Source: Deltaproteobacteria bacterium (GTDB lineage Bacteria > Desulfobacterota > Desulfobacteria > Desulfobacterales > C00003060). Taken from it: a stretch of 9,182 nt of DNA. Location of the stretch: NCBI GenBank assembly GCA_019309815.1, contig JAFDFO010000077.1, forward strand, positions 1 to 9,182, written 5' to 3'. This document shows, piece after piece, positions 1 to 6,782 of the stretch. The position numbers and the translations under genes are program-made. The notes beneath the pieces were generated by a model that worked only from the letters and a program-made list of their open reading frames with translations, was not told the DNA's origin and did not search any database. The first letter of the stretch is position 1. Each line of letters opens with the position of its first letter.

Positions 1-633
1 TCACTTTCGGTCAGCAGACTTTCAGGTCTGCACCCGGCATTGTTGCGTCGTGTGGTACGCCACGCTGTTCTGTCAGTAAAAGGAGACCTGAAACGCATAG
101 GCCATGTTCACGTTGAAGCTGTCATCCAACTCGTCGTCGGGTCTTCACCTTCCGGGCGCTTGGACCTTCCGGACAGCATTACTGTGCTTCGTGATCTTGA
201 AGCAGTAAATTTCTTGTCCGAGCCCCCTCAGGTAATCGCCGGATTTGAACATGACATCCCCGGAATTCAGACGACACCAATCCCAGAGATTGGCATCGCC
301 CTAAAACTCCTGGTCTGCGATGGTGATGAGGTCTCCGACCCCAAAAGCTATCCCTTGACTACCGCCCTTTTTGATATGGAAGCGATCACCTTTCCGCTCA
401 CGGTAAGAAGCTTCAAGGAAGGAGATCGATTCAACCCGCTGGGAATGAGCGGCTCACAAAAAGTAAAGACTTTTTTCATCAACCAGAAAGTCGCACGCCG
501 GGAGAGGCTGCGCTGCCCTATTCTTCTCAGCGGGGGACACATCATTTGGGTCGGAGGCTACCGCATTGATGATTCAGTTAAGATCACTGAGAAGACAAGA
601 AAGATACTGAAGGCCGAGCTGTTGCCGGTATGA
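1..633 (+). CDS. tilS: tRNA(Ile)-lysidine synthetase TilS, C-terminal part (5' end outside window)
   Basis: TilS joins lysine to C34 of the CAU anticodon of tRNA-Ile2 in the cytoplasm, changing it from a Met to an Ile reader. The frame is open from base 1, before any start codon, and ends at TGA 631-633, giving 210 residues of a protein normally of roughly 430-470. The beginning (LSRLSGLHPALLRRVVRHAV) is the middle helical domain that packs against tRNA. The C-terminal TilS domain is clear: RSFKEGDRFNPLG at fragment residues 136-148, then a basic KVARRERLRCPIL stretch and IIWVGGYRIDDSVKIT near the end. The N-terminal PP-loop ATPase domain (SGGxDS) lies off the left edge, so catalytic integrity cannot be judged. 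ftsH follows after a 499-bp gap. The tilS–ftsH order is common in bacteria, but here the gap is unusually long and carries a repeat element. Confidence 0.93.
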   Translation, partial: SLSVSRLSGLHPALLRRVVRHAVLSVKGDLKRIGHVHVEAVIQLVVGSSPSGRLDLPDSITVLRDLEAVNFLSEPPQVIAGFEHDIPGIQTTPIPEIGIALKLLVCDGDEVSDPKSYPLTTALFDMEAITFPLTVRSFKEGDRFNPLGMSGSQKVKTFFINQKVARRERLRCPILLSGGHIIWVGGYRIDDSVKITEKTRKILKAELLPV

Positions 634-706
634 TGGATGAAGCCCCCCAGTCCCGCCCCAGAACGCCAGGTCAACGGACAGGGTATCCCGGCGAAAGCGA
701 ATAAAG

Positions 707-735
707 TTGAAATCGTCCGTGTGTTGTATTATGTT
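707..735 (+). promoter_or_regulatory. Candidate sigma-70-type promoter upstream of ftsH
   Basis: TTGAAA at 707-712 (5 of 6 to the -35 consensus) is followed by a 17-bp spacer and TATGTT at 730-735 (4 of 6 to the -10 consensus). The site lies in the A/T-rich part of the tilS–ftsH gap, about 400 bp before ftsH and upstream of the inverted-repeat element. If it drives ftsH, the transcript carries that element in its leader. No sigma-32-like heat-shock promoter was seen by eye. This is consensus matching only and is weak evidence. Confidence 0.25.
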
Positions 736-814
736 TTAGGGATCATCTCCCGATTAGTTGTAGTTAATTAGGGTAAGATGAGTGTGTCATTTCCAATTAA
801 GCAGGTGTGATCAT

Positions 815-1040
815 AGAGGGTTCAAGGGGTCGAGGGGTCAAGGATTCAAGTGAAAAGCAAAAAAATATTCAAAAGAAGGACCCCAGATTTTGTTGGCAGC
901 AGATTTGGGCTTCATTGAAAAAAGTGAATTGGGTACACTAAGAAAGATATCGCAGAAATTGAAAGAATGTTGAGGGCGCTGATAAAATCTTTAGGAAACA
1001 AACCCTCGAATCCTTGACCCCTCGACCCCTTGGACCCTCT
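815..1040. repeat. 226-bp inverted-repeat (MITE-like) element with 33-bp arms
   Basis: The left arm at 815-847 and the right arm at 1008-1040 are reverse complements over 33 bases with a single mismatch. The arms are built from a short word, AAGGGGTCGAGGGGTCAAGG in the left arm, containing GGGGTC twice. The 160-bp interior carries a remnant of a four-helix-bundle protein gene (see 890-1017) whose stop codon lies inside the right arm. No target-site duplication is obvious in the flanks. Such word-like inverted repeats around small four-helix-bundle genes are, as I recall, frequent in Desulfobacterota and metagenomic genomes. That this is a deletion derivative of a mobile or duplicating cassette is inference. 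Bases 634-814 before it hold only the candidate promoter; 1041-1132 is the ftsH leader. Confidence 0.8.
890..1017 (+). pseudogene. Remnant of a four-helix-bundle protein (23S rRNA intervening-sequence protein type), C-terminus only
   Basis: Two adjoining frames read as the last ~40 residues of this family. Frame 2 from about 890 gives LLAADLGFIEKSELGTLRKI. Frame 1 from 946 continues DIAEIERMLRALIKSLGNK and stops at TGA 1015-1017. Family members typically end with LLLAKDLGYI, about ten variable residues, then a helix of the type EIxRMLxGLIxSL. The match in order and spacing is good, but it needs a frame change near 940-950. The N-terminal helices are missing: upstream of 890 there is only about 40 bp before the left arm. 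The function of intact members is poorly defined; some are encoded inside 23S rRNA intervening sequences and they resemble the Avd accessory protein of diversity-generating retroelements. Truncated and frameshifted, this copy should make no functional protein. Confidence 0.65.
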
Positions 1041-1114
1041 TCTCCAACTAAATTGGAGAAGAACCAGTTTTTGTAAGAATATAGGAAACAGAACAGGGCA
1101 ACAATCGAAAAAGC

Positions 1115-1122
1115 AGGGAGGT
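1115..1122 (+). promoter_or_regulatory. Ribosome binding site of ftsH, deciding a GTG start
   Basis: AGGGAGGT lies 10 nt before GTG 1133-1135. It is the best Shine-Dalgarno match in the leader and selects the GTG giving MNPFYKN, the usual FtsH-like start just ahead of the first membrane helix. Confidence 0.7.
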
Positions 1123-1132
1123 CATCTTTATC

Positions 1133-3019
1133 GTGAATCCGTTCTACAAGAATCTAGCTTTGTGGCTGGTCATCAGTTTGATGATGATTCTGCTCTTCAA
1201 TCTCTTCAACCAGTCCAGAATTCAAGACAGTGAAATCAGCTACACGGAATTTATGGCTAGAGTTGAAAAGGCCAATGTCGCCGGGGTCGTGATTCAGGGC
1301 CAAGAGATCTCCGGTACCCAGGTGGACGGCGCCCGTTTCAAGACCTTTGCCCCTGACGATGCAGACCTGATCAATATTCTTAGAAGTCGTGGAGTAACAA
1401 TCAAGGCCAAGCCGCCTACTGAATCCCCTTGGTATATGACTATTCTGGTGTCTTGGTTTCCTATGGTTCTTCTGATTGGCGTGTGGATCTTCTTTATGCG
1501 TCAGATGCAGTCCGGCGGAGGCAAGGCACTCTCTTTTGGCAAGAGCAGAGCCAGGCTCCTGTCTGAACATTCCGCAAAGGTAACTTTTGAAGATGTTGCA
1601 GGCATTGATGAGGCCAAGGAAGAGCTGGGTGAGGTCATTGACTTCCTGAAGGACCCCAAAAAATTTACCCGCCTGGGTGGAAGAATCCCAAAAGGGGTCC
1701 TCTTAATGGGCGCACCGGGAACCGGCAAAACCCTTTTGGCACGTGCGATTGCGGGAGAGGCCGCTGTTCCCTTTTTCAGCATTAGCGGATCCGATTTTGT
1801 GGAGATGTTCGTCGGTGTTGGAGCCTCCCGGGTTCGCGACTTATTTGTGCAGGGGAAAAAGAACGCCCCCTGCATTATCTTCATTGATGAAATTGATGCT
1901 GTCGGCCGACATCGAGGCGCTGGCCTCGGAGGTGGGCATGACGAAAGAGAGCAGACGCTGAACCAGCTCCTGGTGGAAATGGACGGATTTGAATCGAACG
2001 AGGGCGTTATACTGATATCGGCTACAAACCGACCTGACATTCTGGATCCAGCCCTTATGCGTCCGGGGCGCTTTGACCGCCAAGTCGTTGTACCTGTGCC
2101 GGATATTAAGGGTCGAGAAGGCATTCTCAAGGTCCACACCCGCAAGACACCTCTGGCTGACGATGTAGATCTGCCCATCTTGGCAAGGGGTACACCTGGA
2201 TTTTCAGGAGCAGACCTTGAAAACATGGTCAACGAAGCTGCACTCTTGGCCGCCCGCTTTGACAAAGAGCGGCTGGAAATGGTTGACTTCGAGGAAGCCA
2301 AAGACAAGGTTCTAATGGGATCAGCTAGAAAAAGCATGATCATCAGTGACCGGGAGAAAAGGAACACCGCCTATCACGAAGCAGGTCACACGTTGGTAGC
2401 CAAAAGGCTGCCCAACACCGATCCGATTCACAAAGTGACCATCATCCCCCGGGGACGCGCACTGGGACTTACCCAACAACTCCCTATTGACGAAAAACAT
2501 ACCTATCCGAAACGATATCTGCTGGACGGCCTCGCTGTCCTCATGGGCGGTCGGGCGGCCGAAGAGCTCGTCCTTGATGAAATGACCAGTGGTGCCGCCA
2601 ATGACATTGAGCGGGCCACAGAAACTGCACGCAAAATGGTGTGCCAGTGGGGTATGAGCGACAAACTGGGGCCCCTTGCCTTTGGCCAGAAAGAAGAACA
2701 AATCTTCCTGGGAAGGGAATTCGCTCAACACAAGGACTATAGTGAAGACACAGCCGTGCTTATCGACCATGAAATCCGAAACCTTGTCACTGAAGCCTAT
2801 GAAACGGCCAAGAATATTCTCACGGAACACATGGACAGCTTGCATGCCTTGGCAGAGGCCCTGCTCGAAAGAGAAACCCTGGTGGAGAAGGAAATAGATG
2901 CGATCATTGCCGGGCATGTCGCCAAGTCCCCTGAGACAAAAGAAGAAGGTGTTGGATCTGACAAACACACCGAGGATGAGCCCAAGGCGCCCGGTGAACT
3001 TAAACCCCTTCTCAGCTAG
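1133..3019 (+). CDS. ftsH: ATP-dependent zinc metalloprotease FtsH
   Basis: Membrane-anchored hexameric AAA+ protease that unfolds and degrades misassembled membrane proteins and short-lived cytoplasmic regulators. At 628 residues it is of normal length. Domains in order: TM helix 1 at about 8-26; a periplasmic domain to about 100; TM helix 2 at about 102-122; the AAA+ module, with Walker A GAPGTGKT (193-200), pore-loop FVG (226-228), Walker B IIFIDEID (248-255) and the second region of homology ATNRPDILDPALMRPGRFDR (297-316). The M41 protease follows, with zinc motif HEAGH (415-419) and the third zinc ligand Asp491 in SGAANDIERAT. All key residues are present, so it should be active. The last ~30 residues are a charged, proline-containing tail. 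The start is a GTG with a strong Shine-Dalgarno. The TAG stop lies inside the left arm of a palindromic element, and folP follows after about 0.2 kb. Confidence 0.98.
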   Translation: MNPFYKNLALWLVISLMMILLFNLFNQSRIQDSEISYTEFMARVEKANVAGVVIQGQEISGTQVDGARFKTFAPDDADLINILRSRGVTIKAKPPTESPWYMTILVSWFPMVLLIGVWIFFMRQMQSGGGKALSFGKSRARLLSEHSAKVTFEDVAGIDEAKEELGEVIDFLKDPKKFTRLGGRIPKGVLLMGAPGTGKTLLARAIAGEAAVPFFSISGSDFVEMFVGVGASRVRDLFVQGKKNAPCIIFIDEIDAVGRHRGAGLGGGHDEREQTLNQLLVEMDGFESNEGVILISATNRPDILDPALMRPGRFDRQVVVPVPDIKGREGILKVHTRKTPLADDVDLPILARGTPGFSGADLENMVNEAALLAARFDKERLEMVDFEEAKDKVLMGSARKSMIISDREKRNTAYHEAGHTLVAKRLPNTDPIHKVTIIPRGRALGLTQQLPIDEKHTYPKRYLLDGLAVLMGGRAAEELVLDEMTSGAANDIERATETARKMVCQWGMSDKLGPLAFGQKEEQIFLGREFAQHKDYSEDTAVLIDHEIRNLVTEAYETAKNILTEHMDSLHALAEALLERETLVEKEIDAIIAGHVAKSPETKEEGVGSDKHTEDEPKAPGELKPLLS

Positions 3020-3151
3020 TTTCCATCCATAAATGGCCATTTTCCGCAATCCCTGCCTGAGGCAGGCAAGTCGCCGTCAATCAGTCCCGCCTTGGGCGGG
3101 AATTTTCTTGACCTTGCGGATCCCGCTGCGGCGGGAATGGATTGGAAACTA
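3017..3151. repeat. Palindromic intergenic element between ftsH and folP
   Basis: Outer arms at 3017-3030 and 3137-3151 are reverse complements apart from one extra base (TAGTTTCCATCCAT against the complement of ATGGATTGGAAACTA). The left arm contains the ftsH stop codon. A nested arm pair is TCCGCAA (3043-3049) and TTGCGGA (3114-3120). Three hairpins sit inside: CCTGCC/GGCAGG (3052-3066), TCCCGCC/GGCGGGA (3085-3101) and TCCCGC/GCGGGA (3121-3136). This symmetric, nested structure suggests a mobile or duplicated palindromic unit rather than a plain terminator. Bases 3152-3227 show nothing else recognisable. Confidence 0.6.
3085..3110 (+). terminator. Possible Rho-independent terminator after ftsH
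   Basis: A 7-bp GC-rich stem (TCCCGCC 3085-3091, GGCGGGA 3095-3101) with a 3-nt loop is followed by ATTTTCTT, a short T-rich run. Shape and position fit termination after ftsH. It is one of several hairpins in a larger palindromic element and may serve that instead. The T run is interrupted, so termination would be partial at best. Confidence 0.4.
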
Positions 3152-3227
3152 ACGCCAGTACCCATCATCAAGAGACTGATTCAGGATGGGCGCTATCTAT
3201 TTGCCATTCCTGTTGTCCTCAATTCAT

Positions 3228-4121
3228 ATGAATCCAAATCAGCGAACCGTGTTTGAGCTTCAATGCGGCCCCTATGCCTTGACCTTGGGGCCTCGGACGC
3301 TTATCATGGGCGTTTTGAATGTGACCCCCGATTCATTCTCGGATGGGGGTCTCTTCTTGGATAAGCAAGATGCGGTAGCCCATGGAGAGGCACTGGCCCG
3401 GGCTGGGGCCGACATCATCGATGTCGGCGGGGAATCGTCTCGTCCGTTTTCGGAGCCGGTTTCTGCGGAGGAAGAGATTCGAAGAGTGGTCCCAGTTATT
3501 GAACAACTCGCTGGTCGCCTGTCTATCCCCATATCGATCGACAGCACCAAGGCGGAGGTCGCAAGACGGGCGCTTGACGCGGGGGCTGTTATCGTAAATG
3601 ACATAGGGGCCCTCAGGCTCGATCCGGTCCTTGCAGGATTGGTGGCGGATAGAAACGTACCGGTTGTATTGATGCATATGCTGGGCACTCCCAAGACCAT
3701 GCAGAAAGACCCGCACTATGACGATGTGGTGACAGAAGTGAAGGACTTTTTGGAAAATGCCATTGAGAGAGCAGAAGCGGCCGGCATTGACCGAAAGAGG
3801 ACCATCGTAGATCCGGGAATCGGTTTTGGAAAGACTGTCAACCATAATCTGCGTCTCATTGAGGGCCTGGCTGCGCTCCAGGCTCTTGGTGTTCCCATTC
3901 TGATTGGACCGTCCCGGAAGTCTTTCATACAGAAGCTTTTGGGGCCCGACGATGAACGTCGCGAGATAGGAACACAGGCTGCAGTGGCGGCGGCGGCCAT
4001 GCACGGAGCACACATCGTTCGTGTACACGACGTTGAACGAACAAGAGAGACTCTGAAACTGGTGGACGCCATCAGGAACTCAGTCATGAGTGATGAGGAA
4101 TCGATGAGCACCTCAGTCTAG
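3228..4121 (+). CDS. folP: Dihydropteroate synthase FolP
   Basis: FolP condenses 6-hydroxymethyl-dihydropterin pyrophosphate with p-aminobenzoate to dihydropteroate in cytoplasmic folate synthesis and is the target of sulfonamides. The TIM-barrel signatures appear in order: MGVLNVTPDSFSDGG (pyrophosphate/pterin loop 1), DVGGESSRP (loop 2), SIDSTKAEVARRALDAGAVIVND, LMHMLGTPKTMQ, DPGIGFGKTVNHNLRL, IGPSRKSFI and the final RVHDV. The ATG at 3228 gives 297 residues starting MNPNQRTVFELQCG, the usual distance to the first motif. An in-frame ATG at 3186 would add 14 mainly hydrophobic residues (MGAIYLPFLLSSIH) not typical of the family. Neither start has a convincing Shine-Dalgarno, so the choice is uncertain. 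ftsH–folP adjacency is common in Desulfobacterota; there a diadenylate cyclase gene often follows, but here coaX does. Confidence 0.96.
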   Translation: MNPNQRTVFELQCGPYALTLGPRTLIMGVLNVTPDSFSDGGLFLDKQDAVAHGEALARAGADIIDVGGESSRPFSEPVSAEEEIRRVVPVIEQLAGRLSIPISIDSTKAEVARRALDAGAVIVNDIGALRLDPVLAGLVADRNVPVVLMHMLGTPKTMQKDPHYDDVVTEVKDFLENAIERAEAAGIDRKRTIVDPGIGFGKTVNHNLRLIEGLAALQALGVPILIGPSRKSFIQKLLGPDDERREIGTQAAVAAAAMHGAHIVRVHDVERTRETLKLVDAIRNSVMSDEESMSTSV

Positions 4122-4238
4122 AACCCATCTCAAAAACCCGTCTGCGGTATTTACCGTAGAGATCCTTGAGTAATCCGGGCCAGTCGCTGCCTCTGGGCGG
4201 GACAGCTCTTAAGCCAAATAAGGACTAAAGAAAGAAGG

Positions 4239-5012
4239 ATGCTGTTAGCCATTGACATTGGGAATACGAACACCGTGATTGGTGTCTTTGATGGTGCGCA
4301 ACTTGTCCACCACTGGCGTCTGCGAACCGAAAAGGACGCTACCGAAGATGAGTTTCACGTGTTGATCAATAACCTGTTTTCCCTTGAGCGTACGGAACTG
4401 GGGGCGATACAGGCTACTATCATATCATGTGTGGTACCCCCTCTCATGACCATCTTCAACAATTTCTGCACAAGGTATCTTCACCACCAGCCGCTCTGGG
4501 TGGATGCTTCCACACTAACAGACATGCCCATACTCTACGACAACCCGAAAGAGGTGGGTGCTGACCGGATCGTCAATGCCGTCGCCGCTTTTCATAAGTA
4601 CCAGTCGAGTCTTGTTGTGGTTGACTTCGGAACCGCTACGACATTTGACTGCATCTCACAGGAAGGGGCTTACCTGGGCGGTGCTATCAGCCCTGGCATT
4701 TTCATCTCCTCAGAAGCGCTTTTTCAAAAGGCATCTAAACTCCCCAGAGTCGAGATCTTTGCGGCGCCAAAATCCGTGATCGCCCGGGACACCATTAGCA
4801 GCATGAATGCAGGTATCATTTTTGGGTATGCAGGCCTTGTTGACGGCATCGTACAACGTATCAAGACGGAAATGACTTCGATGCCCAAGGTCGTCGCCAC
4901 AGGAGCCCTTGCGGAAATCATATCGGAGTTTTCGGAAACCATCGAGGCGGTTGAACCTCATCTCACGCTAGAGGGGCTCTTGATTATCTACAACAAAACC
5001 CAAATGGAATAG
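4239..5012 (+). CDS. coaX: Type III pantothenate kinase CoaX
   Basis: CoaX phosphorylates pantothenate to 4'-phosphopantothenate, the first step of coenzyme A synthesis, in the cytoplasm. Its 257 residues match the family (about 255-260). Motifs of the ASKHA fold are intact: DIGNTNT (6-12) for phosphate binding, GADR (107-110) with the conserved Asp109, DFGTATT (129-135), GGAISPGI (147-154) and a VATGALA stretch near 218-224. The start is firm because MLLAIDIGNTNT is the canonical N-terminus. The nearest purine-rich site, AGAAGG at 4233-4238, abuts the ATG with no spacer, and AAGGA at 4219-4223 is 15 nt away, so initiation may be weak. It lies 117 bp after folP and 55 bp before the glycosyltransferase gene, plausibly co-transcribed. 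The often-paired birA is not present in the window. Confidence 0.96.
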   Translation: MLLAIDIGNTNTVIGVFDGAQLVHHWRLRTEKDATEDEFHVLINNLFSLERTELGAIQATIISCVVPPLMTIFNNFCTRYLHHQPLWVDASTLTDMPILYDNPKEVGADRIVNAVAAFHKYQSSLVVVDFGTATTFDCISQEGAYLGGAISPGIFISSEALFQKASKLPRVEIFAAPKSVIARDTISSMNAGIIFGYAGLVDGIVQRIKTEMTSMPKVVATGALAEIISEFSETIEAVEPHLTLEGLLIIYNKTQME

Positions 5013-5055
5013 CGTCTCTTGCCCGGACAAGAGCACCCATCTTTCTTGGACGAGT

Positions 5056-5062
5056 GGAGGAG
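5056..5062 (+). promoter_or_regulatory. Strong ribosome binding site of the glycosyltransferase gene
   Basis: GGAGGAG lies 5 nt before ATG 5068. It supports 5068 over the second in-frame ATG at 5074 and is, with that of ftsH, the strongest Shine-Dalgarno in the window. Confidence 0.7.
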
Positions 5063-5067
5063 CATAA

Positions 5068-6318
5068 ATGGATATGATTGTTGAAAACCCGGATCGCATA
5101 GACAGTGCGGAAATCATTGTTGGGCTTCCTTCATACAATGAGGCAGATTCAATTTCTCATCCCACGGACGTGGCCGCTCAAGGACTTTCCAAGTACTTCT
5201 TCGACAAGACATCAGTAATTATCAATGTAGACAATCATTCGCCGGATGGAACACGCGATGCGTTTATGAACACCCCGACAAACGTTCCCAAGATATACAT
5301 ATCTACACCGGAAGGTGTGAAGGGAAAGGGCAACAACCTGAGGAATCTGTTTGAGGCAGCGGTGGAGCTTCAGGCTAAAGCCGTGGTGGTGGTAGATGCA
5401 GATTTAAAAAGCATTCGTCCACAGTGGATTCAGTACCTTGCTGAGCCCGTTCTAGCAGGTTTCAATTATGTTACACCGATCTATGTTCGTCACAAATACG
5501 ATGGTTCAATTACGAATCATATTGCTTATCCTCTGCTGAGAACGCTATTTGGACTCAGGGTAAGGCAGCCAATAGGAGGAGATTTTGGGTTTTCCGGAAG
5601 GATGGCAAGGGCCTTCTTGTCGGAAAAACTCTGGAATGACAATATTGCGAACTACGGCATCGATATTTGGATGACGACTATCGCCATTGCTCGACGTTTC
5701 AAAGTATGCCAGACCTTCCTGGGATCTCCAAAGATACACCGAGCCAAAGATCCCGCAAAACATCTGGGGCCTATGTTCACCCAGGTGGTAAGTACTTTTT
5801 TTGATTTGATGATCGATTTTGAGTATTTATGGAAAGACACCACCGAGAGCTGGCCAAGCAGTATTTTTGGGTTCGGTCTGGGTGTGGATGATAAGCCCTC
5901 GCCCATAAGCGTTGACACGGACGCTCTCCATAGGAGTTTTGTCTCTGGTTTTGACGAATACGGTGATGTGTGGGAGAAGATCATCCCTGCCCCGGAATTT
6001 GCAGACATTCGTAAGACAAAGGAGATGGCAATAAATGGCTTTTACTACCCGAGCGATCTCTGGGCCAGAGTCCTGTTCAATTTTGCCATTGCATATCGAA
6101 ATAACGAAATGGCCCTGGAGCAGATCATCCAAGCTATGATTCCCTTCTATCACTCCCGCATTCTGTCTTTTGTGAATAAGACAACGCACATGGAAACCAG
6201 AGAATGTGAGGAGTATTTTGAGAGTATCAACAGGATATTCGAGAATGAAAAGGACTATCTGATAAAGCGCTGGGATGAAGACCAGAGGAAACTGGGGCAT
6301 AAGCTATTCAGACAGTGA
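5068..6318 (+). CDS. GT-A fold glycosyltransferase, glucosylglycerate/mannosylglycerate synthase-like
   Basis: The 416 residues begin with a GT-A nucleotide-sugar domain: IIVGLPSYNEADSI (16-29), IINVDNHSPDGT (51-62), GKGNNLRNLFEAA (86-98) and VVVVDADLKS (106-115), whose DAD (110-112) fits the metal-binding DxD motif. Further motifs are RQPIGGDFGFSG (166-177), GIDIW (197-201) and a possible metal-ligand His224 in SPKIH. The KGKGNNL and QPIGG(D/E) features recall mannosylglycerate synthase (GT78) and glucosyl-3-phosphoglycerate/glucosylglycerate synthases (GT81), which attach a sugar to glycerate or 3-phosphoglycerate to make compatible solutes. The mainly helical C-terminal ~200 residues also resemble those enzymes in size. 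There are no membrane helices, so it is probably cytoplasmic. No phosphatase gene is adjacent, which would suit a direct glycosylglycerate synthase, but substrate and donor are inference. A gap of 464 bp follows. Confidence 0.75.
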   Translation: MDMIVENPDRIDSAEIIVGLPSYNEADSISHPTDVAAQGLSKYFFDKTSVIINVDNHSPDGTRDAFMNTPTNVPKIYISTPEGVKGKGNNLRNLFEAAVELQAKAVVVVDADLKSIRPQWIQYLAEPVLAGFNYVTPIYVRHKYDGSITNHIAYPLLRTLFGLRVRQPIGGDFGFSGRMARAFLSEKLWNDNIANYGIDIWMTTIAIARRFKVCQTFLGSPKIHRAKDPAKHLGPMFTQVVSTFFDLMIDFEYLWKDTTESWPSSIFGFGLGVDDKPSPISVDTDALHRSFVSGFDEYGDVWEKIIPAPEFADIRKTKEMAINGFYYPSDLWARVLFNFAIAYRNNEMALEQIIQAMIPFYHSRILSFVNKTTHMETRECEEYFESINRIFENEKDYLIKRWDEDQRKLGHKLFRQ

Positions 6319-6481
6319 ATATCCTGCCTGTCTCTCCGAGCTTCCCACCACGTACCACTACGAGTCATGTAGTCCTCAACATGTTCTTGAAACCTCTGAA
6401 AGTAAATATGCTGTCTTTTCCCAGAACTTATTTGCAGAAGTTAACGCGAACATGATTTTCGAGTTGAGTTGTTAAAACGTA

Positions 6482-6707
6482 AAATTCGAAGCACGAATAT
6501 CGAAATCCGTACTGTTTTCAAGGCGTCAGCCGCAAACAATTTCGAAATTCGAATGTTCTAATGACAAAAACCGTTATGGTTAAGCCGGTGTTGTTATGTT
6601 CGTGTTTCGGTCTTTTGAATTTTGGTCATTGGTCATTGTTTCGTATTTGCGGCTGACGCCTTGAAAACAGTACGTGCTTCGGATTTGCGGCCTTCGCCTT
6701 GAACACA
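6482..6707. repeat. Palindromic element with perfect 29-bp inverted arms and a degenerate third copy
   Basis: The arms at 6508-6536 and 6646-6674 are exact reverse complements over 29 bases (core GGCGTCAGCCGCAAA in the left arm). Further out, 6482-6495 pairs with 6673-6686 with one mismatch; 12 bases on the left (6496-6507) have no partner on the right. A second, degenerate direct copy of the right arm follows at 6683-6707 (ATTTGCGGCCTTCGCCTTGA). The interior is rich in short words (TTCGAAATTCGAA, GGTCATTGGTCATT) that partly pair with each other. No protein-coding remnant is visible. The rest of the 6319-6782 gap, including 6319-6481, shows nothing recognisable. Confidence 0.75.
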
Positions 6708-6782
6708 ATCCGGATTTACGCTTGTCGTGCGATCTTGGAAATAATGTAACTGATTCATTAGACTCAACGATATAAACAAAGC

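Noticed and set aside
815..1040. CRISPR-like or attachment-site interpretation of the repeat pair
   Set aside because: There are only two arms, in inverted orientation, with a coding remnant between them and no regular spacers or integrase gene nearby.
1030..1233. 67-residue + strand ORF overlapping the ftsH start
   Set aside because: It reads through the repeat arm and the ftsH leader in another frame and has no family-like features. ftsH has a clear Shine-Dalgarno and a canonical N-terminus.
1501..2367. Long minus-strand ORF of 288 codons opposite ftsH
   Set aside because: It is antisense to the highly conserved AAA+ domain, with Ser/Arg/Pro-rich composition typical of a shadow frame.
4142..4159. 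Hairpin CTGCGGTA/TACCGTAG between folP and coaX
   Set aside because: The loop is tiny, one pair is a wobble, and no T run follows; it is probably chance.
5016..5033. Hairpin CTCTTG/CAAGAG after coaX as a terminator
   Set aside because: The stem is only 6 bp with moderate GC and is followed by CACCCATC rather than a T tract; the next gene is close and likely co-transcribed.
6275..6475. 66-residue ORF overlapping the 3' end of the glycosyltransferase gene
   Set aside because: No ribosome binding site, no recognisable motif, and a start deep inside another gene; treated as chance.
6720..6782. preQ1 riboswitch or clear promoter upstream of qng1
   Set aside because: I looked for the short preQ1-I pseudoknot pattern and for -35/-10 boxes with proper spacing and found neither. 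TTGTCG and TAATGT are only 14 bp apart.
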